Positions 18,617 to 27,009 of a stretch of 64,000 nucleotides of DNA are shown here, piece after piece (within the stretch, counting starts at the first letter, position 1; each line of letters starts with the position of its first letter). Below the pieces are notes generated by a model. It ran no database searches and had not been told where the DNA came from. It saw only the letters and a program-made list of their open reading frames with translations. The stretch comes from Symbioplanes lichenis (GTDB lineage: Bacteria > Actinomycetota > Actinomycetes > Mycobacteriales > Micromonosporaceae), in contig NZ_JAUZQD010000007.1 in NCBI RefSeq assembly GCF_030709675.1, positions 310,001 to 374,000 of the forward strand, given 5' to 3'. A program made the position numbers and the translations under genes.

Positions 18617-19366
18617 ATGGCTTCGTACCTCGATCGGCTTTTCGGGCTGGACGGGCGCACCGCGCTGGTGACCGGCGGGAGCTCCGGCATCGGCCGGGCG
18701 ATGGCCGCCGCCCTGCATGGGGCCGGCGCTTCGGTGATCCTGGTCGCGCGCCGGCCGGAGCCGCTGGCCGCCGTCGCGGACGAGTTGTCGGCGACCTTCC
18801 TGACGGCGGACCTGGCCGACCGCGACGATGTGGCCCGGGTGGCCGCCGCTGCCGACAAAGTGGACATCCTGGTCAACGCGGCGGCGGTGAACGTGCGGCC
18901 GCCACTCGACGAGCTGACGACCGCCGACTGGGATCTGACGCTCGCCGCCAATCTGACGGCGCCGTTCCTGCTGGGGCAGGCCTTCGGGCCGGCGATGGCG
19001 GCCCGGGGCTGGGGCCGCATCATCAATGTCGTCTCGCAGCAGGCTTTCCGGGCGTACGGAAACAGTGGTGCCTATGGTGCCGCCAAGGCCGGCCTCGTCG
19101 GGCTGACCCGCTCGCAGGCCGAGGCGTGGTCCGCGCGCGGCGTGACCAGTAACGCCGTGGCGCCCGGAGTCGTCCGCACCCCGTTGACCGAGGAGACCGT
19201 TTTCGCCCATCCGGGGCGTGCCGAATCTCACGCGCGCCGGACGATGATCGGGCGCAACGGGCTGCCCGAGGATTTCGCCGGAGTTGCCGTATATCTGGCG
19301 AGCGCCGCCGCCTCTGCTGTAACCGGGCAGACACTCTTCGTCGATGGTGGATATTCGGCGACATGA
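18617..19366 (+). CDS. Short-chain dehydrogenase/reductase
   Basis: The 249-residue protein is a classical SDR: cofactor loop TGGSSGIG (about 20-27), VARRPEPL at the second strand, NAAAVN in place of NAG, catalytic Ser in NVVSQQAF and YGAAK as the Tyr-Lys pair. It ends in FVDGGYSAT. It is closest in look to gluconate 5-dehydrogenase and glucose dehydrogenase-type reductases. The Arg after the second strand suggests NADP(H). No operon partner is evident. A perfect GGCCGGATCCGGCC palindrome (18552-18565) after the preceding gene may end that transcript. Confidence 0.85.
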   Translation: MASYLDRLFGLDGRTALVTGGSSGIGRAMAAALHGAGASVILVARRPEPLAAVADELSATFLTADLADRDDVARVAAAADKVDILVNAAAVNVRPPLDELTTADWDLTLAANLTAPFLLGQAFGPAMAARGWGRIINVVSQQAFRAYGNSGAYGAAKAGLVGLTRSQAEAWSARGVTSNAVAPGVVRTPLTEETVFAHPGRAESHARRTMIGRNGLPEDFAGVAVYLASAAASAVTGQTLFVDGGYSAT

Positions 19367-19429
19367 TCGACCTGCCTTCGCCACCTCCGGCACGGTAAAG
19401 TCACCGCGCTCACTTGGAGGAGGTAGATC

Positions 19430-20434
19430 GTGGCGGCGACGCTCCTGCACCGGCTGAAGCCTGTGCTCGCCCTGGTCACCGCGGCCGTCGTGCTGCTCGT
19501 GGCACCCCCGGCCGCGCACGCGGACCCGGAGGACGAGGGTGGCACCAAGGCGCTGCGCACGGCGCTGACCTCCGCCTCCAAGGGTTACAGCCAGGCCAAG
19601 CAGAGACTCGCCGCGTCCAAGAAGCGCCAGACCCAGCTGAAGGCCGCGCAGACAGCGGCCGAGGGCAAGGAGGCGGCGCTGCACGACCGGGTGCAGGAGA
19701 TCGCCGCCCGGTCCTACATGCAGGGCCGCTTCAGCACCATGTCACTGCTGCTCAACAGCAGCTCGCCGGACGGCTTCATGGAGCGCTCGCTGCGCCTCGA
19801 CCAGCTCGCCCAGATCGACGGGCAGACGCTCAAGGGCTACAGCGAGGCCGCGACCACCGCCGCGAAGGCCACCAAGGCCATCGAGGTCGAGATCAAGGAG
19901 CAGCAGAAGCAGGTCACGATCATGGCCAAGAAGAAGGAGCAGGCCGAGGCGGCCCTGGCCGCGGTCGGCGGGGTGACCTCCGCGGGCTTCGGCACCGGCG
20001 GCTCCTCCGCCAAGCCCGCTCCCCGCAACTCCGACGGCTCCTGGCCCAAGGAAGGCTGCACGGTCAACGACCCGACCTCATCCGGCTGCATCACGCCGCG
20101 CACGCTCAACGCCTATCAGCAGGCGCAGGCGGCCGGCTTCAAGCGCTACACGGCCTGCTTCAGCGAGCGGGCGTCGGGCGAGCACCCGCTGGGCCGGGCC
20201 TGCGACTTCTCCGCGGCGTCCGGCGGCTTCGAGAACGTCGCCGCCAGCGGGGGCGACAAGACCTACGGCGACAACCTGGCCGCGTACTTCGTCAAGAACG
20301 CCGACCGCCTCGGCGTCATGTACGTGATCTGGTACCGCGAGATCTGGATGCCCAGCACCGGCTGGCGCTCCTACAGCCCGTCCGGTGGGCCGTCCGTCGT
20401 GCACACCAACCACGTGCACCTCTCGATGGAGTAG
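19430..20434 (+). CDS. Secreted coiled-coil protein with ARB_07466-like C-terminal domain
   Basis: The 334-residue product has a signal peptide (about 9-31, ending AHA). A long coiled coil follows (about 40-175, rich in KQRLAASKKRQTQLKAAQ and repeated EIKEQQKQ). A linker leads to a C-terminal domain (about 205-334) containing four cysteines, the segment SGEHPLGRACDFS and a final TNHVHLSM. The HxxGRACD and HVHLS motifs look like a D-Ala-D-Ala peptidase/extensin-type metal fold. The coiled coil resembles the N-terminal half of NlpC/P60 hydrolases, so a role at the cell wall is likely. GGAGGAGGT precedes the GTG 19430 start. Confidence 0.75.
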   Translation: MAATLLHRLKPVLALVTAAVVLLVAPPAAHADPEDEGGTKALRTALTSASKGYSQAKQRLAASKKRQTQLKAAQTAAEGKEAALHDRVQEIAARSYMQGRFSTMSLLLNSSSPDGFMERSLRLDQLAQIDGQTLKGYSEAATTAAKATKAIEVEIKEQQKQVTIMAKKKEQAEAALAAVGGVTSAGFGTGGSSAKPAPRNSDGSWPKEGCTVNDPTSSGCITPRTLNAYQQAQAAGFKRYTACFSERASGEHPLGRACDFSAASGGFENVAASGGDKTYGDNLAAYFVKNADRLGVMYVIWYREIWMPSTGWRSYSPSGGPSVVHTNHVHLSME

Positions 20435-20476
20435 TCACCAGCGGACTCACAGGTGATCACCGGTACCATTCCGCCG

Positions 20477-21979
20477 ATGGAGTCCCCGCGATCCCTCCCG
20501 ACCGGTCTCGCCACCGCGCTGGTCTTCGTCGCCAGCGGCGCCGCTCTGGTGCTGGAGATCGTCGCGCTGCGCCTCGTCGGCCCCTACGTCGGGGTCACGC
20601 TGCAGGTGAGCAGCTCGGTGATCGGCGTCTCGCTGGCCGCGATCGCTTACGGGACCTGGCTGGGCGGGCGCCTCGCCGACAAGCTCGACCCCCGGCGACT
20701 GCTCGCCCCGGCCCTGCTGCTGGCGGCCATCGCCACCGCGGTGACGCTGCCGCTGGTGCGCTGGGGCGGCGAGCTGTTGCGTGGCGGCGCGGCCGCGGCA
20801 GTGCTGCTCCTCGCCGCGCTCGCCGTCTTCCTCCCGATGCTCCTGCTCTCCACGATCACGCCGCTGACTGTGAAGCTGCAGCTCAGCGATCTGAGCCGGA
20901 CCGGGGCCGTGGTCGGCCGGCTGTCCAGCGTCGGCACGCTCGGCGGCATCACGGCCACCCTCGGCACCGGCTTCATCTTCGTCGCCGCCATGCCGAGCAG
21001 CTGGATCGTCCTGACCACGGCGGGGCTGCTCGCGGTGGCCGGCTTCGCCCTCGGCTGGTACCTGCGGCGCAGCCCCGGCGTCACCGCGGAGGGCAAGCCC
21101 CGGACCCGCGCGGCGCTGGTGACGATCGGGCTGGTCGGGGCGGGACTGGGCGCCGCCGCGCCGACCCCCTGCGACGTCGAGACCGCCTACCACTGCGCAC
21201 GGGTCGACGCCGATCCCCAGGTGCCGGGCGGCCGGACGCTGCTGCTCAACTCGGCGCGCCACTCGTACGTCGACCTCGACGACCCCACGCACCTCGAGTT
21301 CGCGTACGTGCAGTGGCTCGGCGCCCTCATCGACGCCCAGAAGACCAGCGGCGCCCCGCTCGACGCTCTGCACCTGGGCGGGGGCGGCTTCACCGTGCCG
21401 CAGTACATCGAGGCCATGCGCCCCGGCAGTGATCAGCTGGTTCTGGAGCTGGACGGCGGGCTGGTCGACCTCGACAAGAAGGAACTGGGCCTGCGTACGA
21501 GCCCGCAGTTGCGCGTCCGCGTGGGTGACGCGCGCGTGGGCCTCGCCGCGCAGGCCGACGCCGCGTACGACGTCGTGGTGGGTGACGCGTTCGGTCACCT
21601 CGTGGTCCCGTGGCACCTCGCCACCCGCGAGATGGCCGCGGACATCGCCCGGGTCCTGCGCCCCGGCGGCCTGTACGCCCAGAACGTCATCGACTACCCG
21701 CCCAACCGCTTCATCCGGGCGGAGCTCGCCACGGTCGCCGATGTCTTCCCGCACGTCGCGTTGATCGCGCCGAAGGAGGCGCTGGCGGGCGAGACCGGCT
21801 CGAACTTCGTCATCGTGGCGGCCGCGCAGCCGTTGCCGCTGGAGGAGATCCGGCTGCACCTCGACCTGGTCGACGAGCCGGTCGAACTGGTGTCCGGAGC
21901 GGCGCTCGACGCCTTCGTCGACGACGCGCGGGTGCTGACCGACGACTACGCGCCGGTGGACCAGCTGCTCGCGGGCTGA
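20477..21979 (+). CDS. Membrane protein with spermidine-synthase-like domain
   Basis: The 500-residue protein has six or seven membrane helices in its first 210 residues, then a SpeE-like Rossmann domain (about 240-490). The aminopropyltransferase pattern is visible: LHLGGGGFTVPQYIEA, LVLELDGGLVDLD, DARVGL and VVVGDAFG. Such fusions are common in actinobacteria and are annotated as fused MFS/spermidine synthases. Their substrate is generally unproven. The conserved active-site Asp of true spermidine synthases (usually in a D-x-x-D/S-D-P loop) reads VGDAFGH here, so polyamine synthesis should not be assumed. ATG 20477 is preferred to an in-frame start at 20453. Confidence 0.82.
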   Translation: MESPRSLPTGLATALVFVASGAALVLEIVALRLVGPYVGVTLQVSSSVIGVSLAAIAYGTWLGGRLADKLDPRRLLAPALLLAAIATAVTLPLVRWGGELLRGGAAAAVLLLAALAVFLPMLLLSTITPLTVKLQLSDLSRTGAVVGRLSSVGTLGGITATLGTGFIFVAAMPSSWIVLTTAGLLAVAGFALGWYLRRSPGVTAEGKPRTRAALVTIGLVGAGLGAAAPTPCDVETAYHCARVDADPQVPGGRTLLLNSARHSYVDLDDPTHLEFAYVQWLGALIDAQKTSGAPLDALHLGGGGFTVPQYIEAMRPGSDQLVLELDGGLVDLDKKELGLRTSPQLRVRVGDARVGLAAQADAAYDVVVGDAFGHLVVPWHLATREMAADIARVLRPGGLYAQNVIDYPPNRFIRAELATVADVFPHVALIAPKEALAGETGSNFVIVAAAQPLPLEEIRLHLDLVDEPVELVSGAALDAFVDDARVLTDDYAPVDQLLAG

Positions 21980-21996
21980 TCGTCGCTGTTTGCGGG

Positions 21997-22018
21997 AAGC
22001 CGCCTGGCGCGGCTTTCT
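21997..22018 (+). terminator. Intrinsic terminator after the spermidine-synthase-like gene
   Basis: AAGCCGC, loop CTGGC, GCGGCTT forms a 7-bp stem at 21997-22015 followed by TCTCT. It lies 18 bases after the stop codon and before the kinase gene, so the two genes are probably separate transcripts. Confidence 0.6.
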
Positions 22019-22037
22019 CTCGCGTAACAATCAGCAC

Positions 22038-23726
22038 ATGGGGTGGCTGGCGACGGGCAGGCGGGGAAGCCTCATCGGCGGCCGGTACCGCCTCGTCGAA
22101 CGGCTCGGCACCGGCGGCATGTCCGAGGTCTGGCGCGGGCACGACGAGGTGCTGGGCCGCGAGGTGGCGGTCAAGCTGCTGGCGCCCCGGCACGCGGACG
22201 ACTTCCGCTTCCGGGCCCGGCTGCGGCAGGAGGCGGTGGCGGCCGCCCGGCTGTGCCACCCGCACGTGACTGGGGTCTTCGACTTCGGCGCCTTCCCGTA
22301 CGTGGTCATGGAGCTCAACGACGGCGAAGCGGTGGCCGACCGCCTCCGCCGCGACGGTCCACTGCCCTGGCGCACCGCCGTCACCGTGGCCGCCGAGGTG
22401 GCATCCGCCCTGGCCATGGCCCACGCCCGCGGCATCGTGCACCGCGACGTCACCCCGGCCAACGTTATGCTCACCGGGTCCGGCGCCAAGATCGTCGACT
22501 TCGGTATCTCGGCCGTGAGCGGCCAGCGCGACGCCGCTCCCGACGGCAGCCTCCTGGGCACGCCCGCCTACCTGGCCCCGGAACGGCTCAGCGGCGGCCC
22601 GGTGGCCCCACCCGCCGACGTCTACGCGCTCGGTCTCCTGCTCTACCGCATGCTGACCGGCGGCTTCCCCTGGCCGGCGGACAGCACCACCGAGGCATTA
22701 CGCGCCCACCTGTACGCCGACCCGGCGCCCCTCCCGCCGCTGCCCGGCCTGCCGCCCGAGGTCGCCGACCTGTGCCTGCGCTGCCTGGCCAAGCAGCCGG
22801 AGAACAGGCCCGGGGCGGAGGAGGTCGCCACCGAGCTGGCCCGCCTCGTCGGGCTGCAGCCGGTCATCCCGGCCGCGGCCGAGCCCGCCCGCCCCGCCGT
22901 CCGGGTGGCCGTACGCCCCCGCCAGCGCCCGGCGCTCTGGCTGCGCGCGAGTCTGCGCCTCGGGCAGTCATTGCGGCTGGGAGTGCCGCGTCCGCTCGGC
23001 GGCGGGCTCTTCGCGGTGACCGGCCGGCGTGGCTCCCTGTCGCGGCTGTCGGACCTCATCCTCTCCGGGCGTCACCGCCTGCACGCCGCGGCGGCCACGG
23101 TCGCCCTGGTCGCCGCCCTGGGCCTGGTCTGGACCTCCACCCGCGAACCCGTCGACGTCGCCACCGCCCAGGCCGCCGCCGCGGGTGCCGCACCCGTCCC
23201 GCACGGCACCGGCTGCAAGGTGCGCTACCGCGTCCAGCGCGACTCCGGCACCGACTTCGGCGCGCAACTGACCGTCATCAACACCGGCGAACACACGCTC
23301 TCCGAGTGGCGCCTGGTCTTCAGCTTCTCGGGCGGCCAGCGCCTCACCGACGCCCCCAAACGGCTCTCCCAGCAGGGCCGCAAGCTGGTACTCCGGGCGA
23401 AGAAGGGCGTCGCGCTCCGCCCCGGCCGGTCCGCGAGCGTGTCCCTCAGCGCGAGCTACCGGGCGACGAACCCCCTGCCGCTGACCTTCTCGCTGAACGG
23501 CCACGAATGTCAGGCGGAGATCCTCGGCGCCGTGGCCGCCCCGGAGGTCTCGGAGCCCTCCCGCGACCGGCCGTCCCGCTCCGTCCGCGCGCCCCAGCGC
23601 AAGGAGTCGCCGCGCCCGCCGGCCCCGTCCCTCCCCACGAACAAGCCGTCACCGGAGGTAACCACACCCTCCTCCGGCTCGCCGGTGCCCCGCTCCCAGG
23701 GCGACGGCTTCTCCACCTCGATCTGA
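22038..23726 (+). CDS. Membrane Ser/Thr protein kinase with extracellular CBM2-like domain
   Basis: The 562-residue protein has a kinase domain at about 15-275: Gly-rich loop LGTGGMSEV, VAVK Lys46, catalytic loop HRDVTPANV (135-143) and DFG at 154-156, APE as APERL. The usual Lys two residues after the catalytic Asp is Thr. One membrane helix lies at about 352-370. The outer part begins with a Cys (GTGCKVRYRV) and ends with LNGHECQ, enclosing about 100 beta-rich residues with ITNTGEHTLSEWRLVFSFSGGQ, the pattern of family 2 cellulose/chitin-binding modules. A Pro/Ser-rich tail follows. A plausible role is sensing polysaccharide or cell-wall glycan and signalling inward. Binding is inferred; only one of the usual surface Trp residues is obvious. 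Confidence 0.85.
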   Translation: MGWLATGRRGSLIGGRYRLVERLGTGGMSEVWRGHDEVLGREVAVKLLAPRHADDFRFRARLRQEAVAAARLCHPHVTGVFDFGAFPYVVMELNDGEAVADRLRRDGPLPWRTAVTVAAEVASALAMAHARGIVHRDVTPANVMLTGSGAKIVDFGISAVSGQRDAAPDGSLLGTPAYLAPERLSGGPVAPPADVYALGLLLYRMLTGGFPWPADSTTEALRAHLYADPAPLPPLPGLPPEVADLCLRCLAKQPENRPGAEEVATELARLVGLQPVIPAAAEPARPAVRVAVRPRQRPALWLRASLRLGQSLRLGVPRPLGGGLFAVTGRRGSLSRLSDLILSGRHRLHAAAATVALVAALGLVWTSTREPVDVATAQAAAAGAAPVPHGTGCKVRYRVQRDSGTDFGAQLTVINTGEHTLSEWRLVFSFSGGQRLTDAPKRLSQQGRKLVLRAKKGVALRPGRSASVSLSASYRATNPLPLTFSLNGHECQAEILGAVAAPEVSEPSRDRPSRSVRAPQRKESPRPPAPSLPTNKPSPEVTTPSSGSPVPRSQGDGFSTSI

Positions 23727-23752
23727 CGACCGCTGCCGGCTTGCCGGTGCGA

Positions 23753-24454
23753 TCAGTCCTTGGTAACCCCGGCGAACCGCTCGACCTTGGCCGTGTCACC
23801 CGCGACTATCAGCAGGCAGCCCTCCGGCACGACGGTCTCCGGCCGGGCGTAGGTGAAGTCCTCGCCGGGCAGCTTCGTCCCGACCACGGTGACGCCCCAC
23901 TTGCTGCGCAACCCGATCTCGGCCAGCGATCGCCCCACCGCCTCCTCGGGCGCCCGCACCTTCGAGATCGCGAACCCGTCGTCGAACTCGATGTAGTCCA
24001 GCATCCGCCCGGTGATCAGATGCGCGACCCGCTCGCCCATCTCCGACTCGGGGTGGATCACGTGCCGGGCGCCCACCCGGGACAGGATCTGGCCGTGCTT
24101 CTGGCTGGTCGCCTTGGCCCAGATCTCGCTCACCCCGACCTCGGCGAGGGTGAGTACGGTCAGCACGCTGGTCTCCAGGTTCGTGCCGATCCCCACGACC
24201 GCCCGGGAGAAGTCCTGCACCCCGAGCTGCCGCAACGCGTCGGTGTCCGTGGCGTCCGCCTCCACGACGTGCGTCAGCCGGTCCGACCAGTCCTGCACGA
24301 TGCGCGGGTCCGAGTCGATGCCGAGCACCTCGTGACCGAGATTGACCAGGGACTCCGCGACCGAGCCACCGAACCGTCCCAGGCCGACCACCACGACGTT
24401 GTCGGACGTCTCCGGCATGCTGCTCTTCTCCTCGTTGTCGTTGCGTCTCGCCAT
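23753..24454 (-). CDS. TrkA/KtrA-type RCK regulatory subunit of potassium uptake
   Basis: The 233-residue cytoplasmic protein has an RCK-N Rossmann domain (VVVGLGRFGGSVAESL, then GIDSDP with the Asp that selects NAD/ATP ribose) and an RCK-C domain from about residue 150. It gates the membrane subunit encoded just upstream, 8 bases away. ATG 24454 follows GAGGGG; an internal ATG at 24418 follows GAGGAG and would shorten the product by 12 residues. The genes form one operon in the order channel then regulator. Confidence 0.9.
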   Translation of the reverse strand: MARRNDNEEKSSMPETSDNVVVVGLGRFGGSVAESLVNLGHEVLGIDSDPRIVQDWSDRLTHVVEADATDTDALRQLGVQDFSRAVVGIGTNLETSVLTVLTLAEVGVSEIWAKATSQKHGQILSRVGARHVIHPESEMGERVAHLITGRMLDYIEFDDGFAISKVRAPEEAVGRSLAEIGLRSKWGVTVVGTKLPGEDFTYARPETVVPEGCLLIVAGDTAKVERFAGVTKD

Positions 24455-24462
24455 GCTGCCCC

Positions 24463-25800
24463 TCATCCCACCAGCGGTCGTTCCTCGGGGTAGCGGTAGA
24501 GCCGGCGCCGCGTGTTCAGGGCGATGGCGGTGCCGACCGCGATGGTGCCCACACGCCCGACATACATCAGCAGTACGAGGACCAGCTGCGCCGACGGCGG
24601 CAGATTCGGCGTGATGCCGGTGCTCAGGCCCACCGTCGCAAACGCCGAGGTCACCTCGAACAACGCCCGGTCGAACGGCACCCCGTCGGTCAGCGCGATC
24701 AGTGCCAGGGTGCCCGAAGCCACAAGAGCCACGCCCAGCAGGGCGACCGTGATGGCCTGCCGTTGCGTCTCCTCCGCGATCCGCCGCTTCCTGATCACCA
24801 CGTCCGGCTCGCCGCGCAGTTCCGCCCAGATCACGAAGGCCAGCAGCAGGAAGGTCGTGATCTTGATGCCGCCCGCCGTGCTCGCGCTGCTGCCGCCGAT
24901 GAACATCAGCCCGTTCGTCACCGCGATCGTCTCGGTGTTCATGTTGCCGAGGTTGACGCTGTTGAAGCCGCCCGAACGGGTCATCACGTCCTGCGTGAAC
25001 GCGGCCAGCACCTTCGTGGAGGCGCCCAGTGGCCCGAGCGTGCCCGGGTTGCTCCACTCGAACGACAGGAACACCAGGAACCCGGTCACGCTGAACAGCA
25101 CCGTCCCCCACACGGTCAGCCGCGTGTGCGTGGACCAGCTCCCCGGGGTGCGCCACTCCCGGGCCAGCTCGAACATGACGGGGAAGCCGATCGAACCGGC
25201 CAGCACCCCGAGCGCCAGCGGGACGCAGATCCACCAGTCGCCGACGAACCGGACCAGGCTGTCCGGGTAGAGCGCGAACCCGGCGTTGTTGAAGGCCTGC
25301 ACCGCATGGAACACCGCCTCCCAGACGGCGCGTCCGAACGGATAGTCGTACGTGAGCCAGAAGCGGAACGTCAGCACCACGCTGATCAACGCCTCGGACA
25401 CCAGCATCACCAGCGCCACGCGGATCAGCACGCCGCCGATGTTGCCGCCCAGCCCCGCGCTCTCCGCCTGGGCCATCAGCCGCCCTCGCAGCCCGAGCCG
25501 CCTCGACACGAGCAGGCTGAGCAGCGTCGCCAGCGTCATGATGCCGAAGCCGCCGATCTGGGACAGCACGGTCAGCAGGACGAGCCCGAAGCCCGACCAG
25601 TACGTGGGCGTGTCGACAACCGCCAGCCCGGTGACACAGACGGCGCTCGTGGCCGTGAACAGCGCCGTGACGAACGGCGCATGCCCCGGCTCAGCCCGCG
25701 CCGCCGGCAGCATCATCAACACCGTGCCGATGCCGATGGCTCCGAGAAAGGCGAGGGGCACGATCCGCGCCGGATACCGCCACGGTGACCGTCCGCGCAC
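24463..25800 (-). CDS. TrkH/KtrB-type potassium transporter membrane subunit
   Basis: The 445-residue protein carries the four M1-P-M2 repeats of the superfamily. Selectivity-filter segments are visible: SAVCVTGL, FNNAGFALY, SGGFNSVNL and FATVGLSTG, each with the key Gly. The length and direct pairing with a single-RCK TrkA protein fit KtrB better than the longer TrkH. The start is GTG 25800. It lies upstream of the regulatory subunit in one operon. Confidence 0.92.
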   Translation of the reverse strand: MRGRSPWRYPARIVPLAFLGAIGIGTVLMMLPAARAEPGHAPFVTALFTATSAVCVTGLAVVDTPTYWSGFGLVLLTVLSQIGGFGIMTLATLLSLLVSRRLGLRGRLMAQAESAGLGGNIGGVLIRVALVMLVSEALISVVLTFRFWLTYDYPFGRAVWEAVFHAVQAFNNAGFALYPDSLVRFVGDWWICVPLALGVLAGSIGFPVMFELAREWRTPGSWSTHTRLTVWGTVLFSVTGFLVFLSFEWSNPGTLGPLGASTKVLAAFTQDVMTRSGGFNSVNLGNMNTETIAVTNGLMFIGGSSASTAGGIKITTFLLLAFVIWAELRGEPDVVIRKRRIAEETQRQAITVALLGVALVASGTLALIALTDGVPFDRALFEVTSAFATVGLSTGITPNLPPSAQLVLVLLMYVGRVGTIAVGTAIALNTRRRLYRYPEERPLVG

Positions 25801-26120
25801 TCGACAACCTCCGCCTCACCCGATGTCCCCGGTCAGGGTGCCCTACTCGGCGGCCCGAATCGAGAAACATTCCCGCGCGTCGCCCGCCGCGCGCACGGCC
25901 CGGACCTCTGTGCCCGTCCGGACCCGGTCATAAGCCTCCGCAACCAGGGTCGACCCCGTCTCCGACGCCGCAGTCGGCCTCTCGCGCGCGCAACGGTCGG
26001 TTGTCCCGGTTCCGCGGTCGGCCCGCCGCAGGCTTCGCGGGCGGTTGTCTTCGGCGCCGCGGGCGGCTGTCACTGGCTCTCCGCCGGCTGACTCCGGCGC
26101 ACGACGATAGAGTCGGCGGC
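25801..26120. other. 320-bp intergenic region
   Basis: This stretch separates the divergent potassium-transport operon and the SDR gene. It contains short imperfect direct repeats (GCGGGCGGTTGTC and GCGGGCGGCTGTC about 20 bases apart) but no ORF with convincing start signals and no clear hairpin. It probably holds the two divergent promoters. Confidence 0.4.
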
Positions 26121-26846
26121 ATGGCGAGGCTTGCGGTGGTCAGTGGGGGCGGGACGGGCATCGGGCGGGCCACGGCCGGCATGCTGGCGGGGGAGGGCTA
26201 CGACGTGATCATCGTCGGGCGCCGTCCCGAGGTGCTCGACGACGCGGTCAAGTGGATCGGTCCGCAGGCGTCCGCGGTCGTCGCCGACTGCTCGGATCCG
26301 GATCAGGTGCCCGCGGTCGTCGACGCGGTGGGCGGCCGCGAGGTGGACGTCCTCTTCAACAACGCCGGTGCCTTCATCTCCGGCGACGACGCCACGCTGG
26401 CCGATCTCAAGGCGCGCTGGCACGCCGCCTTCGACTCGAACGTCACGTCCGCCGTGCTCATGACCGAGGCCCTGCGCCCGCGGCTGCGCCGGCCGGGTGC
26501 CCGGCTCATCCTGGTCAGCTCGATCGCCGCCCAGCGCGGCGGAGGCGGCCCCTATTCGGCGGCCAAGGCGGCCCTGCACGGCCTGATGTTCGACCTCGCC
26601 GCCCAGTTCGGCCCCGACGGCATCACGGCGAACGTCATCGCGCCCGGGTATGTGACGGACAGCGAGTTCTTCGACGGCCGCATGACCGAGGAGGGCCACC
26701 GCCGCCGGGTCGACGCGAACCTCATCAAGCGCCCCGGCGAGCCCTCAGACATCGCCGAGGCCGTGCGATGGCTGGCCGGCCCGGGCGGCACCTATGTCAC
26801 GGGCCAGATCATCAACGTCAACGGCGGGTCCGTGCTGGGGCGTTGA
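26121..26846 (+). CDS. Short-chain dehydrogenase/reductase
   Basis: The 241-residue protein shows the SDR cofactor loop SGGGTGIG, an Arg pair after the second strand (VGRRPE, suggesting NADPH), NNAGAF, catalytic Ser in VSSIAAQ and YSAAK as the Tyr-Lys pair, and a GYVTDSEFF substrate loop. It is not obviously part of an operon. The substrate is unknown. It is unrelated in detail to the SDR at 18617 (different cofactor loop and C-terminus). Confidence 0.85.
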   Translation: MARLAVVSGGGTGIGRATAGMLAGEGYDVIIVGRRPEVLDDAVKWIGPQASAVVADCSDPDQVPAVVDAVGGREVDVLFNNAGAFISGDDATLADLKARWHAAFDSNVTSAVLMTEALRPRLRRPGARLILVSSIAAQRGGGGPYSAAKAALHGLMFDLAAQFGPDGITANVIAPGYVTDSEFFDGRMTEEGHRRRVDANLIKRPGEPSDIAEAVRWLAGPGGTYVTGQIINVNGGSVLGR

Positions 26847-26944
26847 GGCCCGTCGCTGTGAAGTTGTCAAGGTAGGCGAACCATCCGGACGCCGTCCAAG
26901 GTGCCACCGTCGCCACGTCCGGTCAAAGTGATCCGGATCGCCCC

Positions 26945-26972
26945 TGTGGATAACGCCGGAGCCTGTGGACAA
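26945..26972. promoter_or_regulatory. Pair of DnaA-box sequences upstream of recQ-like gene
   Basis: TGTGGATAA (26945-26953) is the exact complement of the consensus DnaA box TTATCCACA. TGTGGACAA (26964-26972) is the complement of TTGTCCACA, the form favoured in high-GC actinobacteria. Both point the same way, 19 bases apart, 38-65 bp before the helicase start. Two perfect boxes in one short space suggest DnaA control of the helicase gene. Confidence 0.55.
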
Positions 26973-27009
26973 CCCGATTTTCGTCGGCCCTGGCTGATAG
27001 ACATGCGGC

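Noticed and set aside
25785..26120. N-terminal extension of the SDR at 26121 to 25785
   Set aside because: The extension is Arg/Pro-rich with no family match and the SDR fold starts at ATG 26121.
26943..26967. CCTGTG repeated upstream of the helicase gene as a fourth site for the two-component regulator
   Set aside because: The spacing is 19 bp, not 11, and the sequences are fully explained as DnaA boxes.
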